This document shows, piece by piece, positions 57,901 through 64,000 of a stretch of 64,000 nt of DNA (within the stretch, counting starts at the first letter, position 1; each line of letters starts with the position of its first letter). The position numbers and the translations under genes are program-made. The DNA comes from Blastomussa wellsi (Eukaryota > Cnidaria > Anthozoa > Scleractinia > Plerogyridae). Below the pieces are notes generated by a model that saw only the letters and a list, made by a program, of their open reading frames with translations, was not told the DNA's origin and ran no database searches. Where the stretch lies: the NCBI GenBank assembly GCA_947652115.1, contig OX393566.1, positions 17,606,263 through 17,670,262 on the forward strand. Direction: 5' to 3'.

Positions 57901-59983
57901 AAATTATAGATTGTGAGCCATTAAAGAAATACCGTAATAATCAATACCCATTTTGCTTTTGTACACTTTATTTACCGTACTTATGTTTTGAGGGATGGGA
58001 GGAGGGGGGGCTTATTCGAGGTTGGACGCTCAAAATTATTTTTTTGGGGGGTGGGGTGGGCGCTTATTCAAGGCTGGGCGCTTATTAACTTTTCCTACCT
58101 AAAGGGTGGGCGCTTATTCGAGGTGGGCGCTTATTCGAGGTTGGGCGCTTAATCGAATAAATACGGTACCCATCATCTTTATTCTCCATGGAAGCCAATG
58201 AAAAAGGAATGCGCTGCGTGTTTTCATGCCGGGAGAACAAAGGGGTAAATAAACAAATTCTTATGCTAATTTTTCTTTGTCTGCATGAGTTATAAACAAA
58301 TAAAAATAATTTATCAACCAGGAATTTTAAACTGAACCTCACAGTGTAGTGGTATAAACAATAGATTGGTAATCCGAGGGGGGTAAGCATAGGCTTAGGG
58401 TTCGATTTCAGACCAAAATTGCACGACACAAAGTTCAATTACCACTTTATTACATCCATTTTTAAATCACCCAATTTATTCGCCAAAATAAAAAAGAACC
58501 GGAAACGGAAACGGAAAAACTTTTATCTCAGTTTGTATGTAAATTGGGGCATCATGTGTCAAAATGTCAGTCGAGCGTAACAAGAAAGAAATACACGTTT
58601 CATTCGAGGACGTTTTCAAGGATCTTCAAGCAGTTTTGGATTTTTTTAACTCTTGTTAGAGCAAAACAGTCTATATACTTTACAGTTCAATCCTCATCTT
58701 CATTCCTTCTGTCACAGTGATTGGTCCTGGTTGTGGTTGAGACATCTTGCTGTCTTTGGAGAGTAAACTGAATGCAGCCTGAGAAGAAATTATATGCCGT
58801 TCGTACGATGTTTCAGTGGACAGTTTTTCTCCTTTAAAAAGATTAGCACTCTGCATGTTTTCAAGGGATTCCATCTGATAATCATTTCCATGCTTTTTCT
58901 TGCCTCGACATTGAACTGACACAGGACCTTCCGGCGCTATTGTTTTCATGACCTGTATGTTGACATTAAATTTTCAAAATGGAGGAATTGCCAGCTTCTG
59001 AAGACGTTCATTTATTGTTTTGTGGAGCTAGATGCATTTTACAAATGTTCAAATATTCATTAAAATAGAAACTGAAAATTAATTTCTCCTACATGCTCTA
59101 AATGTGGGTATTCAGCTTTAAGAAGCTCACCATCATCTTTCAGAAACTGTAAGTAATTTCATTCATTAACTAAAAACTAATTAAAAATTAATGTCAAAAA
59201 TTCACTACTCAGTGACTTTCTTTGTCTTTTATTTTCTTGTAGTTTGATTAGTTACTTTAAACAAGCCTTGAAATCTGATTTTATTGTTCCTTTCTCCCTC
59301 GCTGGGAAAATGATGCGATTTGGAGCCAAAAATAGTGCGATTCGTGAATAAAATCGCACTCCTGAGAGCCAATCAGATTGCAAGGATCACCAGTGATTTC
59401 AAAATGGATGTAATAAATTGTGTAAAAGACAATAGGCCGCGTGCATAATTAATACATCGGCAAGGCTGCAAGCATAATAAATGTAAATGTACAGTGGTGT
59501 ATGGGGTTGTGCGGAAATCTTTTCCACTACTTTTTCAAGTACCCACCACAGAAGTTGGGGACGGTGCCGAGGGTTGCCGTGTCCGAGTACTCGACCTACA
59601 TACATAAATACATACACACATTCATGTGTGATTTATTTGATAAAGCAGGTTACAAATGAAACTCGGCACTTGACAGTATTTGGGTGCTTTAGTTTCCAGT
59701 GTCTGAACACAGCACTTTCTTTCTTCGGGTGCCCAGGTACCAGTGCTCGGACACTAAGTGCGAACAAAGCCTAAGAAAAGACATTTTCTAGCTCATTTAC
59801 GCTTACCTCTCCTGATCTCAACTGCATTTGCCTGCAATACACGAAAAATAAACAAATCGCATTTTAATAGGGAATCATTCTCAAGCACATAACGTAACTA
59901 ATACAGACAAACTTAAATCAAACTCACTGCAAGGTAACGTCAAATCGGACGTCTCGGTCCTCCCACAAGTTGCAATCGGCCAT
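36075..59983 (-). CDS. BBS5: BBS5, BBSome subunit, complete, 16 exons
   Basis: BBS5 is a subunit of the BBSome, the coat that moves membrane proteins in cilia. Its two PH-like (DM16) repeats bind phosphoinositides. Exons in transcript order: 59,983-59,928; 59,831-59,807; 56,983-56,926; 53,657-53,592; 52,543-52,494; 50,830-50,750; 45,601-45,555; 45,410-45,308; 44,572-44,540; 42,445-42,350; 41,639-41,577; 41,146-41,063; 40,480-40,430; 39,337-39,251; 37,443-37,420; 36,182-36,075. All junctions are GT-AG and the sum is 1,032 nt, giving 343 aa plus TAA, against 341 in human. Landmarks: start [33 protein letters not shown] (repeat 1); [20 protein letters not shown] (repeat 2); [27 protein letters not shown] (24-nt exon); end [19 protein letters not shown]. 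No stop or frame break occurs. The gene is head to head with a ceramide synthase. Confidence 0.96.
37190..37394. repeat. MITE in the last BBS5 intron but one
   Basis: GCGGACACTCAAACCGTGAA at the left end is the near reverse complement of the right end (TTCACGGTTCGAGTGTCCTC). Arms are about 45 bp. It lies 26 bp from the 24-nt BBS5 exon 15. Confidence 0.75.
38375..38450. repeat. Dispersed repeat fragment, also at 44,205-44,280
   Basis: TGATTGGTCCTTTCTTGGTC and GGGATTTTGCCATACGG occur here. The inverse (TACGGCAAAATCCTGACCAA) recurs near 44,213. Both look like pieces of one interspersed repeat in BBS5 introns. Confidence 0.5.
39520..39785. repeat. TTCCATGACTTTCCA-rich repeat in BBS5 intron 14
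   Basis: TCCATGAC or TTCCATGACTTTCCA(GG) occurs at least eight times, including CTTTCCAGGCCTGGGAAATG. Similar repeats are common in animal genomes as ends of DNA-transposon-derived elements. The family was not identified. Confidence 0.5.
40565..40940 (+). repeat. tRNA-derived SINE, copy 2, with an inverted second fragment
   Basis: The tRNA-like head (GTGGGCTAATGGCTAGTGCA, GGTTCAATCTC) is followed by the central domain (TGTTCTTGGGCAGGACACTT, CCAGGTGTATAAATGGGTGC) and the 3' domain with GATGGACTAGCACCCCATGC and GGCAGCCTCTTGTTGGATCT. From about 40,890 to 40,940 a second tRNA-like head appears in inverted orientation (minus strand GGTGTGGTGGCATAATGGTT). It lies in BBS5 intron 12, opposite to the gene's sense. 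Confidence 0.8.
41433..41531. repeat. Palindrome of about 100 bp in BBS5 intron
   Basis: GATAAAATATTCGCGTCCGA and ATCTGTATGGGCTTTACAAT are mirrored by ATTGTAAATGCCCATACAGA and CATATTTTATC. The centre is CGCCTATCGGCTCGC. It is 46 bp from the splice donor side of BBS5 exon 11. Confidence 0.7.
42576..43553. mobile_element. Non-autonomous terminal-inverted-repeat element, outer
   Basis: Left end TAGGCCATCCCAATAAAATG, right end CATTTTATTGGGATGGCCTTA in inverted sense, arms about 37 bp. It holds a second inverted-repeat element inside (42,759-43,349). No transposase frame is visible. Confidence 0.65.
42759..43349. mobile_element. Inner element with TTAA-flanked inverted repeats
   Basis: TTAAGGTGATTCCTCAG at the left is mirrored by CTGAGGAATCACCTTAA at the right, a perfect 17-bp inverted repeat with TTAA at both outer edges. 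TTAA target duplication is the piggyBac signature, so a piggyBac-derived MITE is plausible. It is nested in the element at 42,576-43,553. Confidence 0.65.
44718..44953. repeat. Interspersed repeat family in BBS5 introns, best copy
   Basis: It begins CAATTAGACTACGAGCCCAA, contains a hairpin formed by TTTCTATGAGCGAATAGTCA and GACTATCGGCCATAGAAA, then GTCTAATTGTTTTAGTAGAA, and ends GCTGAGTTTCTACTAATA. Related copies lie at 50,869-51,115, 51,118-51,420, 52,190-52,340 and 53,230-53,510. All are in BBS5 introns and differ in age. Confidence 0.6.
45985..46032 (-). ncRNA. Hammerhead-like motif, Penelope copy B (minus)
   Basis: The minus strand reads GATTCGCT, CCGACGA, AGGGCAAACACTC, GAAAC, GTC, AGC, GAATC. 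Stem I pairs are kept. Stem II is weakened, and the CUGANGA box has C for U. Confidence 0.5.
46123..46629 (-). pseudogene. Penelope GIY-YIG endonuclease domain, copy B, 5' truncated
   Basis: An open frame of 168 codons encodes only the C-terminal part of the Penelope protein: [20 protein letters not shown], the Cys-rich [20 protein letters not shown], then [20 protein letters not shown], which is the GIY-YIG catalytic block with the expected Arg, and the end [12 protein letters not shown]. The reverse transcriptase is absent. The first codons lie at the junction with the inverted end piece, so the start is not native. The frame stayed open, but the copy cannot be autonomous. Confidence 0.8.
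46651..46695 (+). ncRNA. Hammerhead-like motif, Penelope copy B inverted end (plus)
   Basis: GCGACGA, AGGGCCAACGCTC, GAAAC, GTC, AGC, GAATC. The 5' strand of stem I is replaced at the inversion junction (GGTC instead of GATTCGCT), so this one cannot form a full stem I. Confidence 0.45.
47431..49330 (-). mobile_element. DIRS-like tyrosine-recombinase retrotransposon, 5' truncated
   Basis: Reading left from 49,330 come a reverse transcriptase, RNase H and a tyrosine recombinase, then a 3' region 47,431-47,728 that is repeated directly at 45,774-46,957. The order RT, RNase H, tyrosine recombinase is that of DIRS-like elements, which integrate without an rve integrase. The 5' end is cut at about 49,330, next to a T-run. 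It lies in BBS5 intron 6. Confidence 0.8.
47662..49329 (-). pseudogene. DIRS-like pol: RT, RNase H and tyrosine recombinase, broken
   Basis: The RT palm is near 49,330-49,050 ([20 protein letters not shown], then [12 protein letters not shown] with the DD pair). The thumb and start of RNase H follow at 49,032-48,538 ([36 protein letters not shown]). RNase H continues at 48,574-48,296 with [20 protein letters not shown]. The tyrosine recombinase lies at 48,198-47,700: [20 protein letters not shown] supplies the His and Arg, and [17 protein letters not shown] includes the likely Tyr nucleophile. Frameshifts separate RT from RNase H and RNase H from recombinase, so the product is inactive. The RT N-terminus is absent. 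Confidence 0.8.
51711..51859. repeat. Palindromic MITE with long arms; second arm copy at 52,030-52,112
   Basis: ACAATAGAGTGTTTCTCTCG and GATAGTTGCCCCTTGGAAAT are mirrored by ATTTCCGCGGGGCAACTATC and ACAGAAACTCTCTATTGTTT, about 68 bp per arm. The right arm recurs at 52,030-52,112, and the flank AGTGCCC(A/G)TCCGTGAA recurs at 51,506 and 51,897. A larger unit was therefore duplicated in tandem in BBS5 intron 5. Confidence 0.7.
52790..53035 (+). repeat. SINE-like 3' fragment with CGCTATACAAATCCATTACC tail
   Basis: GAAATGTAAAAGCGCATTTG and AATGCGCTATACAAATCCAT followed by ATTACCATTACC resemble the shared 3' tails of SINEs mobilised by L2/CR1-type LINEs. The 5' head was not recognised. Confidence 0.45.
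53797..54597. repeat. 37-bp minisatellite, about 22 units, derived from a SINE 3' domain
   Basis: The unit begins GATGGACTAGCATCCCATCC and ends GGGGGAAGTAACTTGC, 37 bp in most copies. Near 53,970 and 54,415 two units are shorter (GGGGGTGTAACCTGC, GGAGGTGTAACCTGC). The unit matches the 3' domain of the SINEs at 33,905 and 40,565. The last unit runs on into SINE tail (GGGGGAGTAGAAAGACTCCT) to about 54,700. It lies in BBS5 intron 3. Confidence 0.95.
54598..54700 (+). repeat. SINE tail at the end of the minisatellite
   Basis: GTAGAAAGACTCCTAGCCAT and TTTCATGCTACAGAAATGG follow the last unit and continue the SINE 3' domain as in the copy at 40,780. The tail ends in CTTCTTCTTCTT. No tRNA-like head remains on the left of the array. 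Confidence 0.7.
55655..55735. repeat. Degenerate GAGTAAC/AGTAAC short tandem repeat
   Basis: AACGAGTAACACAGTAACAA and further variants follow one another for about 80 bp. A simple repeat in BBS5 intron 3. Confidence 0.6.
56077..56165 (+). pseudogene. 5S rRNA-derived fragment (pseudogene or SINE3-type head)
   Basis: GCCCGATTGCCGAAGTTAAG and TTAGTACTTGGGTGGGTGAC match the middle and 3' half of animal 5S rRNA, including the internal promoter region (box A-like GAAGTTAAG and box C-like GGGTGGGTGACC). The 5' third of 5S rRNA is missing, and GGAAATAGGAAATTACCCGG carries a small insertion. A dead 5S copy or the head of a 5S-derived SINE both fit. Confidence 0.7.
57746..58168. repeat. MITE with TAC.GTATTTATTCGATTAAGCGCC ends and internal tandem copies
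   Basis: The left end TACTGTATTTATTCGATTAA and right end TTAATCGAATAAATACGGTA are inverted repeats of 25 bp. The right half contains at least five GGGCGCTTATTCGAGG-type copies of the terminal motif in tandem. About 420 bp, in BBS5 intron 2. Confidence 0.8.
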
Positions 59984-60150
59984 TTTGATGTTGGTTCTTC
60001 TCAAAATAACAATCTCTCACTTGACAACCAACATGGCGGACGTAAATCCAAGGAAACTGTTGTGTAAGTTGACATGAACTGTCTCTTAGGCTAAACGCCA
60101 AGAACGAAGGGTGTTATGGGGCGAGTGTCAGGCCAATTCATGTGAATTTC
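59984..60150. promoter_or_regulatory. Bidirectional promoter between BBS5 and ceramide synthase
   Basis: Only 167 bp separate the BBS5 start codon (minus) from the ceramide synthase start codon (plus). No TATA box is visible. AACATGGCGGAC at 60,030 matches a YY1-type site, common at TATA-less start sites. A 14-codon upstream frame (60,033-60,077) precedes the ceramide synthase and overlaps a possible splice donor GTAAGT at 60,064. Shared control is inferred from spacing. Confidence 0.6.
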
Positions 60151-60341
60151 ATGGCGATGGCGGCGGATCAGCTGCAAGCGTTAAGAGCGTGGTTTTGGGA
60201 CCCTGATTTCTGGCTGACAGAGAACACAACTTGGGAAAGCTTAGAAGAGACGAAAAACCCGAAATGGTCACAAAGTGGAGAGCTTTATCTGTGCTTTCCT
60301 GTTGCATTTACATTGATTTTTTTACGGTTTATCTTCGAAAG
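60151..60341 (+). CDS. CERS: Ceramide synthase, first coding exon (partial gene)
   Basis: Ceramide synthases acylate sphinganine or sphingosine in the ER membrane. The frame from ATG 60,151 (a second ATG is at 60,157) reads ADQLQALRAWFWDPDFWLTE, then NTTWESLEE with an N-glycosylation sequon where vertebrate CERS2/5/6 also have one. Next is the first membrane helix ELYLCFPVAFTLIFLRFIFE. FIFERFV is the usual end of the first CERS exon, so I place the donor at 60,342 (GTTTGT, weak). The frame stays open to 60,429, so a later donor is possible. The Hox-like and TLC (catalytic) exons are not in the window, so the gene should continue to the right. It is head to head with BBS5. Confidence 0.8.
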
Positions 60342-61705
60342 GTTTGTGACGGCTAAAGTGATGTTTGATCTGAAGGGTGCACATGGTGGGAATGTACCGG
60401 CTTTTTCAGTTGGGAGTATCCTGTCTTAAATTATGGCATCCAAGAAGTCATTTTGACGTTTTGTTTAGATGCGTTTTCTGCTGGCAGCCAATGTAGATTT
60501 GTTTGAAAACTCAACTTGTCCAAGCAGGTTTTGTTTAACTTCGAGAATGTTTTCCATTCGAGATCATCAATGGCTTTTTAAAAGTCTCGATCCTTTTCAG
60601 ATCTTTTTACCACTGCATACAAGAGCAGTGAAAAGTAACGGGGGCGGCCCTTTTCCTTCTCATCGCGAGCACAGCTCTTTGGTCTTGTGCAGCTGTTTTA
60701 TTTAATAAGGTCTGTCAGATCAAACGTCAACTTGAAGTACGTATATAAAAGCTCAATTTCACTGCTACATTAATTTCTTTACGCCGTCAGCTTACACGGA
60801 GATAAATTTAAGCTTATATCAGGCCTATTTGTCAAATAATACCTAGTAATGTCCAACTTGATTTAGTCGTGGTTTGTATAAAGTTTCACAAAGGCAAAGT
60901 GTCAAACCAGGAATTCCGTAAGTACTGTACTAACAGTAGGTGTGACCGAAACGCGAATTTTATGAAATTTGCATGAGTTCTTAACCGAAAATTCAATAAT
61001 ATTCGTTTCCATTGAAACACCTGTTCCTTTTTTGTCCATTGATCTATTGACAATTGTTGATCAGATATTTTGTTAGTTTTTCACACAATAGATGACCAAA
61101 TCTTTTTACCTGTAAAATCAGGAAAACATTGATATATGTCCTGTTGGGTTTTCTGTTGAGGTCAGATGTCCTGTAGTGAAGACTTTAGTCCTGTATGATA
61201 TAAATCTTAATTCCCCTTCTTGATAACCTAACATTTCTTTTAATGTTGGTAATGAGAATTAGTATTGTTATCATTCTTGTGCATTAGCCTCTTATATGAA
61301 AGCTTTGATAAGCACTGAAAAAGATAAATAAAATATTCGTTCAATTTTATTTTCATTCTCAAATTCTCGCACATCATTACTCCCATAAATTGTTTGATTT
61401 ATTCATCATTTTGTATCACTGCTAGATAAATGGCATATGTTATGATTGGAAGTTGTTTTTGGTTTGGAATATTCACTCATGACCTACTGTAGCAACTAGT
61501 TTGGAAATTTTCAAACCCAATTTTTCAATCCCATGACTTGCTTCTTTCTGATGTTGAGGCAGTTGAAAACTTTATTAATGTATGCTGTTGGGCCACACAT
61601 GCAAATAATAATTGTATTGGTCAATAGTAAAATTTTTGTCAATAGCAGCCAATCCCATTCCAGGATGTTTTTCCCTTTAGTATAGCAGGGGCAAAACAGT
61701 ATAAA
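60342..61705. other. Probable first intron of the ceramide synthase, left part
   Basis: No further exon with ceramide synthase similarity was found. The open frame at 60,469-60,705 has no recognisable domain. Sequence is AT-rich without a strong repeat signal. Confidence 0.4.
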
Positions 61706-61713
61706 AATGATAG

Positions 61714-61758
<45 letters not shown>

Positions 61759-61826
61759 GTACATGTATAACAATATAATTTGGTTTCATCAACTGGGTTG
61801 ATAATGTGCATTGGCCACCGTAAAGA

Positions 61827-61873
61827 GATTCAAGAGCTGACGTTTCGAGCATTAGCCCTTTGTTGGAGCGAAT
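61827..61873 (-). ncRNA. Hammerhead-like motif, Penelope copy C (minus)
   Basis: The minus strand reads ATTCGCT, CCAACAA, AGGGCTAATGCTC, GAAAC, GTC, AGC, GAATC. Stem I and II pairs remain, but the catalytic box has two or three changes. Confidence 0.45.
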
Positions 61874-62649
61874 AAAGGAATTGTGGGTCATGTGTTTTTT
61901 ACATACAGAAAGATGGAGCTTCGCTATGGGCTGGTGCCTGGTAACGTGAAAACAACTGAATGAATTAGTTGAATGAAAAGCGTTCGTTGATACCGTGAGG
62001 ATTAAGAGTGCCGATTTGAAAAATATATTTTTTTTTCTAGAGTTTTGCCGCAGACTGCCATATGCTGCTTTTACTATGCAGTTTTGTTATCTCTCTCTAC
62101 GTCGCGAAGGTGTTCTCGGAATCCGTCGCCTAGTCGTCTCCCTGTTTCGCCGATGTATAACTTTTTGCAAAGAGTGCAAGTTATGCAGTAGATGACATTA
62201 GCTGAGGTACGGGTGAAATGATCAGTGATCTTGATAGATCGCTTGGGTCCCGATATTAATTTTTGTCAACGTTGTGAATGAAAGGGCATGCTTTGCATCG
62301 TGCGCGAGCACACTTAAAAGTTCCGGGTTGATCACTTGTTTGGAATGCACTTCTGACTAAAAAGTTACCAATGTTTTTGTCGCGTTTGAATGATTCAAAC
62401 ACGACAAAAACATAGTTAACTTTCATCCACAACGTTGACAAAATACACTTCAATCTCCCAAATCATTCTAAGCAACAACTGGCAGTCTGCGGCCTTTCCC
62501 TTCACCAAGGAAGCACGGAAAGCCGCAAAACTCTAGAACAAAAATTTCTTTTTCAAATCGGCACTCTTAATCCTCAAGGTATTAACGAACGCTTTTCATT
62601 CAACTAATTTATTCCGTTGTTTTCACGTTACCAGGCACCAGCCAATAGC

Positions 62650-62697
62650 GATTCGCTCCGACAAAGGGCTAATGCTCGAAACGTCAGCTCTTGAATC
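62650..62697 (+). ncRNA. Hammerhead-like motif, Penelope copy C inverted end (plus)
   Basis: GATTCGCT, CCGACAA, AGGGCTAATGCTC, GAAAC, GTC, AGC, GAATC. The stems are as in copy A. The box CCGACAA departs from CUGANGA at two positions. Confidence 0.5.
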
Positions 62698-62759
62698 TCT
62701 TTACGGTGGCCAATTCACATTATCAACCGAGTAGATGAAACCAAATTATATTAGTATAA

Positions 62760-64000
62760 AAATCATATTTTAATGCCACTCAAAGAAGAGTGAAGACAAC
62801 TCGCAGTTCTGCTCCTCTACTGTTGCCAGTGGAGAAGAGTTTTTGATTGACTGTTCATTTTTCGACATGTGTTGTTACCTTTCAAGTGGTCAGTCACAAT
62901 GCATGAGCTGACTCCCGGGGTGGTGGGAGGGGAGTTCTCCCATATGTGGGCTATATACATGTAGTTATGTGCTGCGGGATAGGGTATGGTTATTTCGAGG
63001 TTCTCCTTCCTTAAATAGGGTATCATTTTTGCTTCTTTTGGCATTCTTCATGGTGTGATCCTTAGATAGGGTACCTAAATTGTATTATTTGGCTCTTTTG
63101 TAATTTGTAGTACAAAAACAACACGCTTAATGGAAAAGAAACGGTCTGTCACACTGAAAACATTACGGAATGACAAAAAGTTGACTCGTTTACACCTTCC
63201 TTAGTTTCTGTTCTTTCCTTGAAAAGGGTGTCATTTTTCGGGTTTGGGCCTTAATTATAAAATCGGGTATCAAATTCCGTTTACTTTATCCTTAAATAGG
63301 GTCAGGGTTTAAAGGGCCCTAGTCAGTCACACCTTTGTTATTGTTTACATGCGAAAATTTTAGTATTCTACTTTACGCGGATCGTGTCAAAACGAAAGAA
63401 AATCCTTGAAAACTCTCTAAAGGTAATTTAAACACTTGAAGTAACATAACCTTCAGCAATACAATACAATTTCGCTTCATCATACAATTGCCATAATTGC
63501 GATGCCATCAAAAATGGCGGAGGCTGACTAGGTCCCTTTAAGAACCTTCATGGCACACACCTATCCAAAATTTAAGGGAGTAACTTCCTTCCCCCCACGG
63601 ATCTCACTGTATATTGTGATTCTTGACATCCCTTCCTTTCACAGTTCTTTTACTTTAATGAAAGCCTTTTAAACATTGCCAAAAAGTGTTGAAAAAAATT
63701 AATATTAATCTAAAGCTTTGTTTTGTGACAATAGAAGAGGGTGCAAAACTTTAAAATGGCCTTCATGCAGTAAAAACTTCCAATTTCCAAATTTCTTATG
63801 TAAAGTTTGTCTCGGTTATGACTATTTCCATGCGATCACTCCAGTTTATCTTACTCTTGATTTACAATTTTGGCATATTTTTCACTGGAATCAATGGACA
63901 TATTCGATATATTAATATTTTAACGTGTCGCCAAGGCTTAGGGGAATAAAACAAAAGATTTTGTAGGATGAATAAGTAATTTCTTTTAGAATTTTAAGAT
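62760..64000. other. No gene seen, probable ceramide synthase intron
   Basis: The short frame on the minus strand at 62,817-63,044 has no known motif. GGGTA(T/C)C-rich phrases (ATAGGGTA) recur near 62,980, 63,015, 63,065 and 63,295, suggesting a decayed interspersed repeat. Confidence 0.4.

Larger units (their letters stand above)
61709..62755 (-). mobile_element. Penelope-like element, copy C, two inverted truncated halves
   Basis: The minus-strand half (62,400-61,709) holds the 3' region and a decayed GIY-YIG N-terminal part ([20 protein letters not shown] near 62,360). An internal deletion removed the catalytic GIY-YIG block. The plus-strand half (62,401-62,755) holds [20 protein letters not shown] and the same 3' region in inverse orientation. 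The halves meet at TTTGAATGATTCAAAC near 62,395. The layout is like copy B but more symmetrical. Confidence 0.75.

Noticed and set aside
58330..58430. tRNA-like A/B box pair (GTAGTGGTATAAACAATAG, GGTTCGATTTC)
   Set aside because: Only weak similarity, without foldable stems; perhaps a decayed SINE, but not enough to annotate.
60469..60705. 78-codon frame as second exon of the ceramide synthase
   Set aside because: It shows no Hox-like or TLC-domain similarity and has no supported splice acceptor in the right phase.

Overview
The window looks like animal nuclear DNA: AT-rich, with genes split into small exons by long introns, canonical GT-AG junctions and a dense load of transposons. The transposon mix (Polinton/Maverick, short-LTR Ty3/gypsy, Penelope-like elements with hammerhead motifs, a DIRS-like element, tRNA-derived SINEs, many palindromic MITEs) and the closeness of the host proteins to their vertebrate orthologues suggest a marine invertebrate, most likely an anthozoan cnidarian such as a stony coral. 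The species cannot be fixed from the sequence alone.

Region 1 (about 2.1-21.4 kb) is a decayed Polinton/Maverick. It has a protein-primed family B DNA polymerase (+), a retroviral-type integrase (-), small membrane proteins (-), a packaging ATPase (-), a jelly-roll-type capsid candidate (-), a coiled-coil membrane protein (+), a C-terminally anchored protein (-) and two further + strand genes. One of those encodes a membrane protein whose N-terminus carries PSAP, PPxY and YPxL motifs within 12 residues. A Ty3/gypsy retrotransposon (7,260-12,156, 5-bp target duplication ATCAG) and a Penelope-like element (about 12,180-14,435) are inserted into the Polinton. All Polinton genes carry stops or frameshifts.

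Region 2 (24.6-60.4 kb) holds the host genes. ORMDL (three exons, +, complete, 154 aa) is a regulator of serine palmitoyltransferase. BBS5 (-, reconstructed here as 16 exons, 343 codons, in frame throughout) is a BBSome subunit. The first exon of a ceramide synthase (+) starts 167 bp from the BBS5 start, head to head. ORMDL and ceramide synthase both act in sphingolipid synthesis. The introns and spacers hold MITEs, SINEs, a 5S-rRNA-derived fragment, a 37-bp minisatellite that grew out of a SINE, and a DIRS-like retrotransposon whose terminal repeat was hit by a second Penelope element.

Region 3 (60.4-64 kb) probably lies in the first intron of the ceramide synthase and contains a third Penelope copy. 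Five hammerhead-ribozyme-like motifs occur in the three Penelope copies.
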